Origin: Corynebacterium sp. sy039
GTDB taxonomy: Bacteria; Actinomycetota; Actinomycetes; Mycobacteriales; Mycobacteriaceae
Reading direction: 5' to 3'
Assembly: GCF_007904105.1 (NCBI RefSeq)
Contig: NZ_CP042325.1
Location: 1,178,001-1,242,000, forward strand
DNA: 64,000 bases
In this document: one piece after another, positions 48,086 to 58,796 of the stretch
Position numbering within the stretch: position 1 is the first letter of the stretch
Layout: every line of letters starts with the position of its first letter
Position numbers and translations under genes: made by a program
The notes under the pieces: model-generated
The model's input: only the letters and a program-made list of their open reading frames with translations
Told to the model about the DNA's origin: nothing
Databases searched by the model: none

Positions 48086-49185
48086 TTACTTTCTGTACTA
48101 GCAGTACCTGAGATTGCTTCATATGCTGCACGCATTTCTTCCTCTGTAGCATCCTCAATACGCATGGGATCAGCAATATCGTTAATAGCAACAAAACGAA
48201 TACGCCCCGTACGATTCTTTTTATCATGACGCATTGCGACGAAAAGATCATCCCACTCTGAGGCACTATAGCTTGTTGCTAAACCTATTGAATCCAGGAT
48301 TCTACGATGTAAGTCTAATAATTCAGCAGAAATTATGCCCCGGTTGAAAGCCAAGTGAGCAATAAACATCATGCCTACTGCCACTGCTTGTCCGTGCCGC
48401 CATGTATAGTCTTCACAGCGCTCAACTGCATGCCCAAAAGTATGACCATAATTCAAGATCTCTCTTAACGAAGATTCAGTTAAATCTTGGCTCACTACCT
48501 GTGCTTTTACCTTTACGGATCGCACAATCAATTCAGGCAATAGTCCTCGTGGGTCAAGGCATGAAGAATTACTGTGTTCATAGTGATCAATGATGACCGG
48601 ATCAGCTATAAAACCCGTTTTAATAATTTCAGCAGAACCAGCAATAATTTCTTCTTTAGGCAGCTGATCAAGAAAATCTAAATCAATAAATACTGCACTG
48701 GGTTCATGGAAAGTCCCCACAAGATTTTTCCCGGTCATAGTATTAACGCCAGTTTTTCCACCTACAGAAGCATCAACCATGGCTAATAAGGTGGTAGGAA
48801 CATGAATAACCTTGATACCACGCATCCAAGCCGAAGCGACAAACCCAGCAAGGTCGGTGACCGCACCACCGCCAAAACCAATGACAGCATCATTACGGGT
48901 GAAAGAATGCTGTCCGAGAGTATTCCAACACTGTCCCGCTATTTCTAACGTTTTCCCAGCTTCTGCGTCTGGAACCCCCATCACCACAGCAATGATTCCA
49001 GCCTCGGCACATTTTCTAGCCAAATTATCTGCATGACTACGCACAGCTGGCTGAGTAATAATCGCGACGCGCTGTACTTCCAGAGCACGAATAAAATCAA
49101 TAATTGTTCGTTCTAATCCGCGCCCAATGCTTACTGCATAAGGCGATTGTCCACGAACTTCAACGCGTGTTATGTCCTCAACCAT
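48082..49185 (-). CDS. aroB: 3-dehydroquinate synthase
   Basis: NAD- and metal-dependent cyclisation of DAHP to 3-dehydroquinate. The 367-residue protein has [20 protein letters not shown] near 103, [20 protein letters not shown] near 126, the metal site around [12 protein letters not shown] near 184 and [18 protein letters not shown] near 244 (metal His residues). It follows aroK after 66 bases. Erythrose-4-phosphate for this pathway comes from the tkt-tal genes at the start of the window. Confidence 0.96.
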   Translation of the reverse strand: MVEDITRVEVRGQSPYAVSIGRGLERTIIDFIRALEVQRVAIITQPAVRSHADNLARKCAEAGIIAVVMGVPDAEAGKTLEIAGQCWNTLGQHSFTRNDAVIGFGGGAVTDLAGFVASAWMRGIKVIHVPTTLLAMVDASVGGKTGVNTMTGKNLVGTFHEPSAVFIDLDFLDQLPKEEIIAGSAEIIKTGFIADPVIIDHYEHSNSSCLDPRGLLPELIVRSVKVKAQVVSQDLTESSLREILNYGHTFGHAVERCEDYTWRHGQAVAVGMMFIAHLAFNRGIISAELLDLHRRILDSIGLATSYSASEWDDLFVAMRHDKKNRTGRIRFVAINDIADPMRIEDATEEEMRAAYEAISGTASTESK

Positions 49186-49251
49186 TTTTCTGTACTCCTC
49201 AGCTATAAGCGATCTTCTCGTTAATACACCGCTTATTCATTACCCGCTTCA

Positions 49252-49884
49252 TTACTGCCCAGTTTCAATGAAACCAAGAATATCAGCTACCACTTTCTGT
49301 GGTCCGCGACGATCAGAATGAACTCTAAACCGAGACACCTCCCGGTAAAATGCCCTACGCTCTTTCAACAGTTCACGATAATGGCTAATCGGATCATTAG
49401 CTTGCAAAATCGGTCGATTGGTTCCTGAAAGCGTCCGACGCACACCCTCTTCAGCAGTGATATCTATCCACACAACTACATGGCTTTTGAGTAATTGCCG
49501 CGTCGCTTCTGTTATAACAGCTCCACCACCAAGGCTCACAACACCATCGCTACGCAATGCCTCTTGCACACATTGTGCCTCGACTTCTCGGAACTTTTCT
49601 TCACCTAGTTCATGAAAAACCTCTCCGCACTTTTTGCCATATTTCTGTTCGATCAACGTATCAGTATCAACGGTTTCTTTATGCAAGGCTCGTGCTAAAC
49701 GACGACCCACTGTGCTTTTTCCCGCCCCAGGTGGACCTACAAGCACCACAATAGGACGAGTGACAATCGGAGCACTCATTGCATATTGTGCTTTTGCACC
49801 ATCAGTTTGCTCTACTTTTTGTGTGTCGTCGTCTCTTGTGATTTCTTGTGTATTTTCTTCTGTTACAGTCTCTACATCAGTCAC
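49252..49884 (-). CDS. aroK: Shikimate kinase with acidic N-terminal extension
   Basis: Phosphorylates shikimate at O3. The kinase core has Walker A VGPPGAGKSTVGRRLA near residue 50, the shikimate Asp in KETVDTDTLIE, LGEEKFREVEAQCVQEAL near 90, the Walker B-like SLGGGAVI near 112 and the lid GTNRPIL near 149. About 40 extra residues rich in Glu, Asp and Thr precede it. GTG at 49884 follows AGGTGG by six bases and is preferred; the frame is open to 49938, inside aroC, and ATG 49779 would give a core-only enzyme. It starts 25 bases after the aroC stop. Confidence 0.92.
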   Translation of the reverse strand: MTDVETVTEENTQEITRDDDTQKVEQTDGAKAQYAMSAPIVTRPIVVLVGPPGAGKSTVGRRLARALHKETVDTDTLIEQKYGKKCGEVFHELGEEKFREVEAQCVQEALRSDGVVSLGGGAVITEATRQLLKSHVVVWIDITAEEGVRRTLSGTNRPILQANDPISHYRELLKERRAFYREVSRFRVHSDRRGPQKVVADILGFIETGQ

Positions 49885-49909
49885 TATGCACCACCTACTC
49901 TGATATTCT

Positions 49910-51121
49910 TTAAGCCTCAAACCGCAAGCGTGTGTCAATATATTGTTGGTAGGAATCTATGTTTCTCTTTGTTTCCCCCAGACTATCCCCACCAAACTTT
50001 TGCAAAACAGCTCGTGCAAGCACCAATGCCACCATCGCCTCTGCAACAACACCAGCAGCAGGAACAGCAACTACATCTGAGCGCTGGTGAATTGCTGTTG
50101 CAGCAGCACCAGTGTGCATATCAATAGATTTGAGTGCACGAGGTACCGTTGAAATCGGTTTCATCGCTGCTCGGATACGTAATGACTCGCCATTTGTCAT
50201 TCCGCCTTCCAAACCACCAGCACGATTTGTTTCGCGAATTATTTTTCCATCGTTATCACGAATAATCTCATCATGTGCCTCTGAGCCACGTCGAGTAGCT
50301 TCAGCAAAACCGTCGCCAATTTCCACGCCCTTGATCGCTTGAATGCTCATCAAAGCAGCTGCAAGTTGCCCATCCAGACGATCATCAGCAGATATGTGCG
50401 ACCCTAGTCCAATAGGTAGTCCATCAACAATCACTTCAATAATTCCGCCAAGAGTATCACCACTCTTCTTTGCTGATTCAATTTCAGCAATCATGGACTG
50501 CTCAGCTTCTTTATCAAAGCAACGCACCGGAGATGCATCAATGCTATCGAGATCAGCGAAAGTAGGTGATACGCCATGATAAGGTGTGGAACGCCCTATG
50601 GAAATAACGTGAGATAATACCTCAACACCTAGAGTTTCTCTTAAAAAAGCACGTGCCACCGTTGCTGCAGCAACACGTGCAGCTGTTTCCCTTGCTGAGG
50701 AGCGTTCGAGAACAGGGCGCGCTTCTGCAAAATCGTATTTCAGCATTCCAGCAAAGTCAGCATGCCCTGGTCGTGGTCGTTTAAGCTGAGCACCCCGACC
50801 TGACTGCATAGCTGCTGCTACTTCTGGATCCTCAAGATCAAGAGGGTCAGCGGACATGATTGTTGTCCATTTAGGCCATTCGGTGTTGCCAATCATAATG
50901 GCAATAGGACTGCCTAGCGTTTTTCCGTGTCGAATACCACCAAGAAGCGTTACCTCATCTGCCTCAAATTTCATTCGTGCACCTCTGCCGTACCCAAGAC
51001 GACGACGAGCTAGCTGGAAAGAAATTTCTTCCCGAGTAATTGGCACACCGGCGGGCATATGTTCAATCATGCTCACCAATGCTTGACCGTGAGATTCTCC
51101 TGCAGTAGTCCAACGAAGCAT
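49910..51121 (-). CDS. aroC: Chorismate synthase
   Basis: FMN-dependent anti-elimination producing chorismate from EPSP. The ATG at 51121 gives 403 residues starting [20 protein letters not shown]; the reading frame extends upstream to 51307 but that part runs into the prepilin peptidase gene and has no family match. Signatures include [17 protein letters not shown] near 43, [19 protein letters not shown] near 110, [20 protein letters not shown] near 136 and the C-terminal [17 protein letters not shown] near 345. It precedes aroK in the transcript. Confidence 0.96.
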   Translation of the reverse strand: MLRWTTAGESHGQALVSMIEHMPAGVPITREEISFQLARRRLGYGRGARMKFEADEVTLLGGIRHGKTLGSPIAIMIGNTEWPKWTTIMSADPLDLEDPEVAAAMQSGRGAQLKRPRPGHADFAGMLKYDFAEARPVLERSSARETAARVAAATVARAFLRETLGVEVLSHVISIGRSTPYHGVSPTFADLDSIDASPVRCFDKEAEQSMIAEIESAKKSGDTLGGIIEVIVDGLPIGLGSHISADDRLDGQLAAALMSIQAIKGVEIGDGFAEATRRGSEAHDEIIRDNDGKIIRETNRAGGLEGGMTNGESLRIRAAMKPISTVPRALKSIDMHTGAAATAIHQRSDVVAVPAAGVVAEAMVALVLARAVLQKFGGDSLGETKRNIDSYQQYIDTRLRFEA

Positions 51122-51213
51122 AAAGGCAATTATTACATGAAAGTGCTCAATATCTATTTTTACCCCCGCCTTATCCCCTATATCTTTCTTTAACAGCACA
51201 CAGCTAGATGTAT

Positions 51214-51702
51214 TCATAGGCATAGATGCCCTAGCACTATGACAATAGTTGCTCCGATCATCGCTGGACCATGCGCTACACTCGATGTCCTTGCACCAAA
51301 GCAACACCGTATGAGAAAAACCACAATAGATATTGCATTGGCTAATGCAATTGCCATAATCAGGTTTTTGATATGGAAAAGTAAGTCGACTCCTAAAAAC
51401 TCTTTATACCCACTCAATGTAATTACCATACCGGTACTTACTGCAAGCCGAATATCTCCGCCACCTAATCCTCCTGTAGCGATAGCAATGAGTAGATAAA
51501 CAATAGTCCATGCTAGAGCATTGAACACCGCATAACCCATTGCTGTAGGCATAACCACATATATGAGCGCTACAGATAACACAGCGCTCCAACAGGTATA
51601 GCGGTGCGCAAGCCTGTGCTGACGTATATCTTCTTTACAAAGCAGTGCCCATACTAGTGCTAATAAGACACCAATGCTGATAACGCATAACATATCCCCC
51701 AC
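51214..51702 (-). CDS. Prepilin peptidase-like A24 aspartic protease
   Basis: A 162-residue membrane protein with five or six helices. The two catalytic Asp of GxGD-type prepilin peptidases are seen in [14 protein letters not shown] (about residue 25) and [15 protein letters not shown] (about 83). It lacks the N-terminal methyltransferase domain of PilD, as in short actinobacterial forms linked to Flp/Tad pili. The start is ATG 51702 (or 51693). It lies between aroE and aroC, a position shared with C. glutamicum; no pilin, tad or competence gene is in the window, so its substrate is elsewhere. The spacing to aroC is 92 bases. Confidence 0.85.
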   Translation of the reverse strand: MGDMLCVISIGVLLALVWALLCKEDIRQHRLAHRYTCWSAVLSVALIYVVMPTAMGYAVFNALAWTIVYLLIAIATGGLGGGDIRLAVSTGMVITLSGYKEFLGVDLLFHIKNLIMAIALANAISIVVFLIRCCFGARTSSVAHGPAMIGATIVIVLGHLCL

Positions 51703-51752
51703 CCCCTGTATTAATTTTTCCGATGTTCCATTACAAATGGAGTGCTCTCATG

Positions 51753-52583
51753 TTAGCGCAATCCCAATGCTTGTTCTAGTGCTTGAAACATAACTTCCCG
51801 TGGAGCTTGCTGCCCCGTAAAAAGCTCAAATTGACTATAGGCTTGATACGCTAACATAACATGACCACCAACTGCAGGAATTGCTCTCTCATAGGCAAGT
51901 TCTTGTAAAGGAGTAGGCGCTGGATCATAGATAACGTCGATAAGCGGAGCGTGAACAATCTGCGGTGCATATCGAGCGACAACAGCAGAAGGAACAGTAG
52001 AAATAATGACACTGCTCCCAGAACATATTTTCCCTAAATCCTCATCATAAGAATGCATATTAAATTTTGTTGCACTACGCTCAACCAAAGGAAGAAGTTC
52101 CGCAGTTTTATCACTTCGATTAATCACCGCCACATCATTGATACCAAGCTGAGCTAATGCCCATAATGTGGGGCGCGCAGTACCACCGCCACCAATAACT
52201 ACTGCCCTGTCGCCTGGAGAAAATCGAGTAATCCCTAATTGTTCAAGGCTTCCTATGATACCTTCGCAATCAGTATTATCTGCATACCATCCTAAGTTTT
52301 CTGTAGCTACCAGCGTATTAGCAGAACCGATTTCTTGTGCACGATTACTTACAGTGTTTGCAAACGATAAAGCCGCAAATTTTGCTGGCATCGTTACTGA
52401 AAAGCCCTGATAACTATCAGAAAGTGAATGCACTAACCCAGGCAATTGTTCTGCTGTACATTCATAGCGATCGTAGTGCCAATTCTTTAAGCCAAGAGCA
52501 GCATAGCCAGCATTATGCACAATAGGCGACAAAGAATGTTCGATGGGATAACCAAGAACTGCGACTCTATGCATATCACCCAT
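51753..52583 (-). CDS. aroE: Shikimate dehydrogenase
   Basis: Reduces 3-dehydroshikimate to shikimate. The 276-residue protein has the shikimate site VLGYPIEHSLSPIVHNAGYA near 7, the catalytic Lys in FSVTMPAKFAALSFAN near 64 and Asp in YADNTDCEGI near 101, and the Rossmann loop VIGGGGTARPTLWAL near 129. The ATG at 52583 is preceded by GAAGGCGAG; the frame extends to 52625 without a better start. It is followed by the prepilin peptidase gene after 50 bases. Other corynebacteria have several aroE-like genes, so quinate/shikimate specificity is not settled. Confidence 0.92.
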   Translation of the reverse strand: MGDMHRVAVLGYPIEHSLSPIVHNAGYAALGLKNWHYDRYECTAEQLPGLVHSLSDSYQGFSVTMPAKFAALSFANTVSNRAQEIGSANTLVATENLGWYADNTDCEGIIGSLEQLGITRFSPGDRAVVIGGGGTARPTLWALAQLGINDVAVINRSDKTAELLPLVERSATKFNMHSYDEDLGKICSGSSVIISTVPSAVVARYAPQIVHAPLIDVIYDPAPTPLQELAYERAIPAVGGHVMLAYQAYSQFELFTGQQAPREVMFQALEQALGLR

Positions 52584-52653
52584 GTTCTCGCCTTCTTCAT
52601 TGTTCTTGTGAAAGAACATACTCATTTTTTAATAAGAGATCAGATGCAGGAAT

Positions 52654-52688
52654 ACGTCGGTAGAGTATGCAAAAATCTCCACCGACGT
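52654..52688. other. Stem-loop in the mltG-aroE spacer
   Basis: ACGTCGGT (52654-52661) and ACCGACGT (52681-52688) form an 8-bp perfect stem with further weak pairing inside. On the minus strand no U-run follows; on the plus strand TTTTCTTTAG follows, but no plus gene is nearby. It may be a processing or operator element. Confidence 0.35.
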
Positions 52689-52737
52689 TTTCTTTAGATT
52701 TTTTCAGGAAACAGTGTGCGCAAAAGACTCTCCTGAT

Positions 52738-53889
52738 TTAACGATTGGAGTCTAACACTCCATTATCAGCAGATTGTTGAATTGCCGCTAAATGTTCCTC
52801 AAAGGTATTACTGAAAACAGTAGTTCCGTTCTTGTCAACAGTAACAAAGTAGAGCCATTGCCCTTCTGCTGGCTTTTCCATAGCTTCAATAGCTTTGACA
52901 GAGACACTGGCAATAGGCGTGGTTGGTAACCCATCCATGGTGTATGTATTCCATGGGGTCAAACGCGCCCTATCTGCGTCGGTAGTAGCCACCTCTTGTT
53001 CTGGCAAATCATAATTCACTGTAGAGTCAAACTCTAGGCGCTGTGGAACGGCTAACCTATTAAGAATAACGCGTGCGACCTTATCAAAATCATTAGCAGG
53101 TGCCTCTCGCTCAATGAGTGAGGCAGCAGTCAACAAGTCATAAGGAGAAAGATTAACCACCTGAGCACGATTAACAATATCGGTTTTCTCAAATTCCTTT
53201 GCGGAACGCTGAATCAAATCTTTAAGAATTTCTTTGGCATTAGCAGATGGATCAACAACATACTGACCAGGAACAATAAGCCCTTCAAGTCTACGCGGAT
53301 CATTCCCACGTCCTTTGACTTTTTCAATTGCCCACTCTGGTACACCCAGCTCTACTGGATCGGTTTGCGCTGCAACATCCTGGAGAGATTGTGCACTAAT
53401 ACAATTATCAGCCCCCTGTGCACACGTCACTTGGGAAATAAGCGTATAGATGCCATAGCGAACATCTCCACCAACAACTTTTGAGTCCATTAAGGTAGAG
53501 CCACCCTGCACATTGAGCACTTCTACTTGATTTTTCTCATCAAGTAAAGCATTCACTGCAGCTTCAGCACTCATTTCCTCTTGAAGGCGATAAAATCCTG
53601 GTTTAATCTGCGAAGCGCGAGGATTATTAAAAGCTGCACTCTGAAAAGCGTCATTAGAAGCAACAATACCGTCTTTACTCAGCTGTGGCCCCAACTCAGA
53701 AAGACTTGATCCCTCTTCAACTTGCACCAACTTGACTGTACCGTTGCCTGAACCAGAATAATCCGACTCACCATGGTTAAAAAAGTGCACTCCGATATAG
53801 ATCACCGCACCGATTAAAAGCACCAGCGCAGCGCATAACACTGCAAGACCTCTTTGACGACGTTTCACGTATTTGCTTTCCATCCGCAT
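52738..53889 (-). CDS. mltG: Endolytic murein transglycosylase MltG-like protein
   Basis: Membrane-anchored lytic transglycosylase that cuts nascent peptidoglycan strands. The 383-residue form from ATG 53889 has a short basic cytosolic tail, one membrane helix (about 15-40) and an extracellular part with a LysM-like region (KLVQVEEGSSLSELGPQLSK) and the YceG domain, with catalytic Glu in LLTAASLIEREAPANDF near 260 and the conserved WNTYTMDGLPTTPIASVS near 316. The reading frame opens at 53949, but GGAAGG lies about 12 bases before 53889. It sits between ruvX and aroE, as in most actinobacteria. Confidence 0.92.
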   Translation of the reverse strand: MRMESKYVKRRQRGLAVLCAALVLLIGAVIYIGVHFFNHGESDYSGSGNGTVKLVQVEEGSSLSELGPQLSKDGIVASNDAFQSAAFNNPRASQIKPGFYRLQEEMSAEAAVNALLDEKNQVEVLNVQGGSTLMDSKVVGGDVRYGIYTLISQVTCAQGADNCISAQSLQDVAAQTDPVELGVPEWAIEKVKGRGNDPRRLEGLIVPGQYVVDPSANAKEILKDLIQRSAKEFEKTDIVNRAQVVNLSPYDLLTAASLIEREAPANDFDKVARVILNRLAVPQRLEFDSTVNYDLPEQEVATTDADRARLTPWNTYTMDGLPTTPIASVSVKAIEAMEKPAEGQWLYFVTVDKNGTTVFSNTFEEHLAAIQQSADNGVLDSNR

Positions 53890-54032
53890 TTTCGTAACAA
53901 ACCTTCCGCATCTCCAAAGCGCTAGCAGTGTGACATAAAGTTTTACCACTAAACTCTGAATAATGTTTCTGAAAGAAGATTACAAGATGATTACAACATT
54001 ACTTGGATAAACACAGACATTCGCAGAATAAA

Positions 54033-54572
54033 TCAATGACATTCAAGATTATCGTCATGATCGTGCATATGGTCGTGCTGATATCTCTGTCGAGCATCTA
54101 ACCAAGACTGCAAAATCTCTACTGCAGCTGCTTGATCAATCACGTTTCTGCTTTTCTTATGACTCCTACCAACCGCAGCCATAGCGTTATATGCCACAAC
54201 AGTTGTCAAACGTTCATCAGCAAACCTTATAGCAACAAATCTGCCTTGCTGTTTTAAGCGCCGCTTCAGTCGAAACGCTATTTCTCTAGCATGACGCACG
54301 CTGCGAGAACCATTACCTTGGAGATCTCTCGGCAAACCAATAACAATTTCTACTACTGCATATTCATCAATCAAGTCCATTAATCGATCAATATCTGCAC
54401 CATCAGGATCTCGGTAATGAGTAATTCTCACAACTGTTTCTACTGGAGTAGCCAATCGTGCATCTCGATCAGAAACAGCCACCCCAATCCGCACAGTTCC
54501 TACGTCAATGCCAAGACGTCGACCCGCTCCTGGATCATTATGACCAGGGGTATCCGCATTGACGTAGCCCAT
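54033..54572 (-). CDS. ruvX: RuvX/YqgF-family putative Holliday junction resolvase
   Basis: RNase H-like fold nuclease; homologues act in pre-16S rRNA maturation (E. coli YqgF) or on Holliday junctions (mycobacterial RuvX). The 179-residue protein has [20 protein letters not shown] (20-39; first acidic residue), [19 protein letters not shown] near 73 and [19 protein letters not shown] near 112, with the last Asp in [13 protein letters not shown] near 142. The tail is His/Asp rich. It lies nine bases after alaS and upstream of mltG. Confidence 0.93.
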   Translation of the reverse strand: MGYVNADTPGHNDPGAGRRLGIDVGTVRIGVAVSDRDARLATPVETVVRITHYRDPDGADIDRLMDLIDEYAVVEIVIGLPRDLQGNGSRSVRHAREIAFRLKRRLKQQGRFVAIRFADERLTTVVAYNAMAAVGRSHKKSRNVIDQAAAVEILQSWLDARQRYQHDHMHDHDDNLECH

Positions 54573-54581
54573 CTACTCTCC

Positions 54582-57254
54582 TTAATTATTCTCAATCGCA
54601 TCCTTAATAGCGGTAAATCCAGCATCTATGCCGGCAGCATCACTACCAGCTCCCTGAGCCATATCTGGTTTACCACCACCACGACCGGCAACATAACTGG
54701 CCAAAAGTTTTACTAAGTCCCCAGCTTTAAGACCACGAGATACTGCTGCTTGGGAAACGGCAATCACAAAAGGCACTTTTTCAGAATCCACACTACTGAG
54801 CACCACTACTGCTTCTTTAGAGCCAAAAGAGTTCTTCAGATCGCTCGCAATAGAACGAAGATCCTGGGCAGATACTCCATCAGGTAGTTGGCTGCATACC
54901 ACTTCAACACCATTAACGAGAATTGCCTGAGACTTTAACTTTGCTGAATCAGCAAGCAGTTGCGCACGACGCATATCCTCAATAGTTTTTTCTGCCTCTT
55001 TTAATTTATGCACAAGCTGCTCAATGCGCTCTGGCAAATCCGAGGAAGGAGTCTTTAACATTGTGGCAAGGTTTTCTGCTAATACACGTTCTTTAGCCAG
55101 ATAACGCATGGCATCAAGACCAGTATATGCTTCAATACGACGCACACCAGAACCCACAGAAGACTCATTAAGTACGCTAACAGGACCAATCTGTGAAGCA
55201 TGCGCTACGTGGGTACCACCACATAATTCCATAGAAAATGGTCCACCGATCTCGACTACACGCACCACGTCACCGTAGTTTTCCCCGAATAATGCCATAG
55301 CACCCATCGCTTTAGCTTCTTCAAGTGAAGTTTCTACAGTATTGACTTGCCAATCGCGATCGATGGCTTCATTCGTGAGCAACTCAATTTGTTCTAGTTG
55401 CTGTGAGGTTAATGCATCAGTGTAGTTAAAATCGAAACGCAAATAGCCTGGCTTATTCATAGAACCTGCCTGAACAGCAGTAGGACCGAGCACTTGACGC
55501 AAAGCACCATGAATAAGATGAGTAGCTGAATGCGCTTGGCGTGCAGCATGGCGCCATTGTGTATCCACGCTCGCACGCACTACATCGCCAACGCTCATGC
55601 CGCCAGAAACTACATGAGCTTTATGCACCCAAAGTTTCTTAGCAATTTTTTGCACATCATCAATCTCGACAACACTGCCAGACATAGTGAGCTGACCACG
55701 ATCACCTAATTGTCCACCTGACTCAGCATATAGTGGTGAACGATCAAGAATAACCTCAACAGATGACGTAGTACCTTCAGGTACTTCATCAACTTTCTTG
55801 CCGTCGATAAGCAAACCAATGATTTTTGCTTCTGACTCTAATTCATCATAACCGCTGAATTGCGTTGGATTCTCATCCACCCATTGCCGATAGACTGACA
55901 AATCAGTATGACCATGTTTTTTCGCACGATTATCTGCTTTCGCACGTGCTTTCTGCTGTGCCATGAGGTCATTAAAACCATCAAGATCCACAGATAGCCC
56001 AGCTTCAGAAGCCATTTCGAGAGTCAAATCAATAGGGAAACCATACGTGTCATGGAGGGCAAAAGCATCAGAACCAGCAATCGTGCGTTTACCTGATTGC
56101 TTGATATCTGCCGCTGCTTGCTCAAAGAGAGATGTACCTGATTCTAGTGTTTTTAAGAATGCATTTTCTTCAGTGACAGCAACACGAATAATGCGCTCAC
56201 GATTATCTACAATTTCCGGATACGACGGAGTCATAGTATCCATGATGGTGTTGATGAACTTTTCCATGGTTTGTCCCTGCGCACCCAACAAACGTGCAGA
56301 ACGAATAATTCTGCGCAACAAACGACGCAGAATATAACCGCGCCCTTCATTACCAGGGGTTACGCCATCGAGAATAAGCATCATGGCAGTACGCGAGTGA
56401 TCAGCAATCACTCGGAAGCGGATATCATCAGTGTTGTTTTTCCCATACACGCTGCTGGTCAATTGCTCAGCTATATCAATAACTGGACGTAACAGATCTG
56501 TCTCATATACGTTCTCTACGTTCTGCAAAATACACGCAACACGTTCTACGCCAAGTCCAGTATCAATGTTCTTTTTCGGCAACGGACCAAGAATATGGAA
56601 ATCATCTTTACCAATGCCTTCACCACGTTCGTTTTCCATGAAGACCAGATTCCAAATCTCCATGTAGCGGTTGTCATCAGCAATAGGACCGCCTTCTTTT
56701 CCATATGCACTGCCGCGGTCATAGTAAATTTCTGAGCACGGCCCGCATGGCCCCGGAACACCCATTGACCAATAATTATCTGCCATCCCTAACCGTTGAA
56801 TACGCTCAGTAGGGACACCAATATGGTTATGCCAAATATCTGCAGCTTCATCGTCGTCAAGATAGACCGTTACCCACAATCGCTCTGGATCTAACCCATA
56901 CCCACCATCTGCTACCGATGACGTCAATAATGACCAGGCATTCTCAATAGCGCCTTGCTTGAAATACTGACCAAAGGAGAAATTACCTGCCATCTGAAAG
57001 AATGTGTTGTGGCGCGTGGTAATTCCTACCTCATCAATATCTAAGGTACGCACGCATTTTTGGATAGAAGTGGCAGTTCCATTAGCAAAAGGTGGCGTTT
57101 GCTGCCCCAAAAAATATGGCTTGAATGGCACCATTCCAGCATTGACGAATAGTAAGTTTGGGTCATCTAAAATCAGAGAAGCACTTGGGACAAAAGTATG
57201 TCCTTTTTTAACGAAGTGGTTAATAAAACGTTCTCTGATTTCGTGTGTTTGCAC
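54582..57254 (-). CDS. alaS: Alanyl-tRNA synthetase
   Basis: Charges tRNA-Ala. The 890-residue protein has the class II catalytic core (motif 2 region with [19 protein letters not shown] near 80; ENAWSLL), the tRNA-recognition helices (about 250-450), the editing domain with the [16 protein letters not shown] zinc motif near 582 and the Cys-His pair in [12 protein letters not shown] near 681, and the C-Ala domain ending with [17 protein letters not shown] near 855. The length is normal. It precedes ruvX; the 194 bases upstream hold its promoter, with nothing else recognised. Confidence 0.97.
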   Translation of the reverse strand: MQTHEIRERFINHFVKKGHTFVPSASLILDDPNLLFVNAGMVPFKPYFLGQQTPPFANGTATSIQKCVRTLDIDEVGITTRHNTFFQMAGNFSFGQYFKQGAIENAWSLLTSSVADGGYGLDPERLWVTVYLDDDEAADIWHNHIGVPTERIQRLGMADNYWSMGVPGPCGPCSEIYYDRGSAYGKEGGPIADDNRYMEIWNLVFMENERGEGIGKDDFHILGPLPKKNIDTGLGVERVACILQNVENVYETDLLRPVIDIAEQLTSSVYGKNNTDDIRFRVIADHSRTAMMLILDGVTPGNEGRGYILRRLLRRIIRSARLLGAQGQTMEKFINTIMDTMTPSYPEIVDNRERIIRVAVTEENAFLKTLESGTSLFEQAAADIKQSGKRTIAGSDAFALHDTYGFPIDLTLEMASEAGLSVDLDGFNDLMAQQKARAKADNRAKKHGHTDLSVYRQWVDENPTQFSGYDELESEAKIIGLLIDGKKVDEVPEGTTSSVEVILDRSPLYAESGGQLGDRGQLTMSGSVVEIDDVQKIAKKLWVHKAHVVSGGMSVGDVVRASVDTQWRHAARQAHSATHLIHGALRQVLGPTAVQAGSMNKPGYLRFDFNYTDALTSQQLEQIELLTNEAIDRDWQVNTVETSLEEAKAMGAMALFGENYGDVVRVVEIGGPFSMELCGGTHVAHASQIGPVSVLNESSVGSGVRRIEAYTGLDAMRYLAKERVLAENLATMLKTPSSDLPERIEQLVHKLKEAEKTIEDMRRAQLLADSAKLKSQAILVNGVEVVCSQLPDGVSAQDLRSIASDLKNSFGSKEAVVVLSSVDSEKVPFVIAVSQAAVSRGLKAGDLVKLLASYVAGRGGGKPDMAQGAGSDAAGIDAGFTAIKDAIENN

Positions 57255-57448
57255 GATGGTATTCCTCGCTTTTGCTTTCTAACTACACAATGGCAAGCAG
57301 CAGCGCCCTAGGCGACACTGCAACAACTATTTTTCATTATCACTATTTAAGTTATGAGATTATTGTCGCATAGTACGACATACTACGCACATACACTCTA
57401 CCCTCTTTGACACCACTTACCTACTTTCAACCTGACACCGCTATGGAT

Positions 57449-58780
57449 CTACTGAGAGCGTGTATTACCGCGCACTATCCGACGCAATTTCCCCAGGTAA
57501 TCACTAATCCTTTTCTCCACACCATGATCCGTAGGTTGATAATAGACTGCACTATCTAGTTCTCGTGGGATATATTGCTGGGTTATCACTCCCGACGGAT
57601 GATCATGCGGATAACGATAGCCAACAGCATTACCCAAGCGTTGTGCACCAGCATAATGTCCATCACGCAAATGTGCCGGTACAGGTGGATTAAGCCCAGA
57701 ACGCACATCATTCAAGGCCGCGTCGATTGCCCGCACTACTGCATTGGATTTAGGCGCCGTGGCTAGGTGAATAGTTGCTTGAGCCAAAGGTATTCTTGCC
57801 TCGGGCATTCCCAGCAACTGTGCTGCCTGAGCTGCCGATACAGCAATAGTCAATGCTTGAGGATCTGCCATACCGATATCCTCGCTAGCATGTACCATTA
57901 ACCGACGCGCAATAAAGCGAGGATCTTCTCCTGCTTCAATCATCCTGGCGAGATAATGCAATGCCGCATCTACATCAGAGCCTCGAATAGATTTGATAAA
58001 TGCACTTGTGATGTCATAATGCTGATCTCCATCGCGATCATATCGCACAATAGCACGATCGATATTTTCTTTTAAGATTTGTGGCGTCAGTTGTCCACCA
58101 TCGGCAACTGCTTCAGCAGCCGCTTCAAGATACGTCAGTGCTCTACGTGCGTCGCCAGATGCTAACAAGACAAGTTGTGCAATAGCTTCATCAGTAACAC
58201 TAATCCGACTCGCCAATCCACGTTCACTCTTAATTGCACGCTCAATTACTTCAGTAATATCAGCATCATCGAGAGGATGTAAATTAAGAATGAGCGAACG
58301 AGACAACAATGGTGCCACCACGGAGAAAGAAGGATTTTCCGTGGTAGCTGCTACCAGAAGAACAATTCTATTTTCTACAGCGGCAAGCAACGCATCCTGT
58401 TGAGTTTTAGAAAATCTATGCACCTCATCAATAAAAAGAACTGTTTTTTTATTATCAATTAACTCACGACGTGCCTGATCGATAACAGCGCGAACTTCTT
58501 TTACCCCAGAGCTAAGTGCCGATAGTCCTACAAATTGATACCCAGTAGTTGCACTAATCAACGAGGCAAGTGTGGTTTTTCCAGTACCAGGTGGCCCATA
58601 CAAAATAACCGATGCTTCACCTGCTCCTTCGATAAGTCGTCGCAAAGGGCGCCCAGCTCCTAAGAGATGGCGCTGCCCGACGACTTCCTCAAGAGTTTGT
58701 GGACGCATTCTTGCCGCTAATGGCGCATGTTCATACGTAGAACGTTGCGCATCAGCTGAAAATAAATCATGCTCAGTCAT
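57449..58780 (-). CDS. rarA: Replication-associated recombination protein RarA (MgsA)
   Basis: AAA+ ATPase related to clamp loaders that acts at stalled forks. The 443-residue protein has [20 protein letters not shown] near 21, Walker [18 protein letters not shown] near 59, Walker [21 protein letters not shown] near 112, sensor 1 [11 protein letters not shown] near 144, and the C-terminal tetramerisation domain ([40 protein letters not shown]). It lies 16 bases after the phosphotransferase-like gene and 194 bases before alaS. Confidence 0.95.
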   Translation of the reverse strand: MTEHDLFSADAQRSTYEHAPLAARMRPQTLEEVVGQRHLLGAGRPLRRLIEGAGEASVILYGPPGTGKTTLASLISATTGYQFVGLSALSSGVKEVRAVIDQARRELIDNKKTVLFIDEVHRFSKTQQDALLAAVENRIVLLVAATTENPSFSVVAPLLSRSLILNLHPLDDADITEVIERAIKSERGLASRISVTDEAIAQLVLLASGDARRALTYLEAAAEAVADGGQLTPQILKENIDRAIVRYDRDGDQHYDITSAFIKSIRGSDVDAALHYLARMIEAGEDPRFIARRLMVHASEDIGMADPQALTIAVSAAQAAQLLGMPEARIPLAQATIHLATAPKSNAVVRAIDAALNDVRSGLNPPVPAHLRDGHYAGAQRLGNAVGYRYPHDHPSGVITQQYIPRELDSAVYYQPTDHGVEKRISDYLGKLRRIVRGNTRSQ

Positions 58781-58796
58781 CAGTCACCATATATAG

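Noticed and set aside
51122-51307. Upstream 62-codon extension of aroC
   Set aside because: It overlaps the prepilin peptidase gene, is not conserved in chorismate synthases, and the internal ATG gives the canonical [13 protein letters not shown] start.
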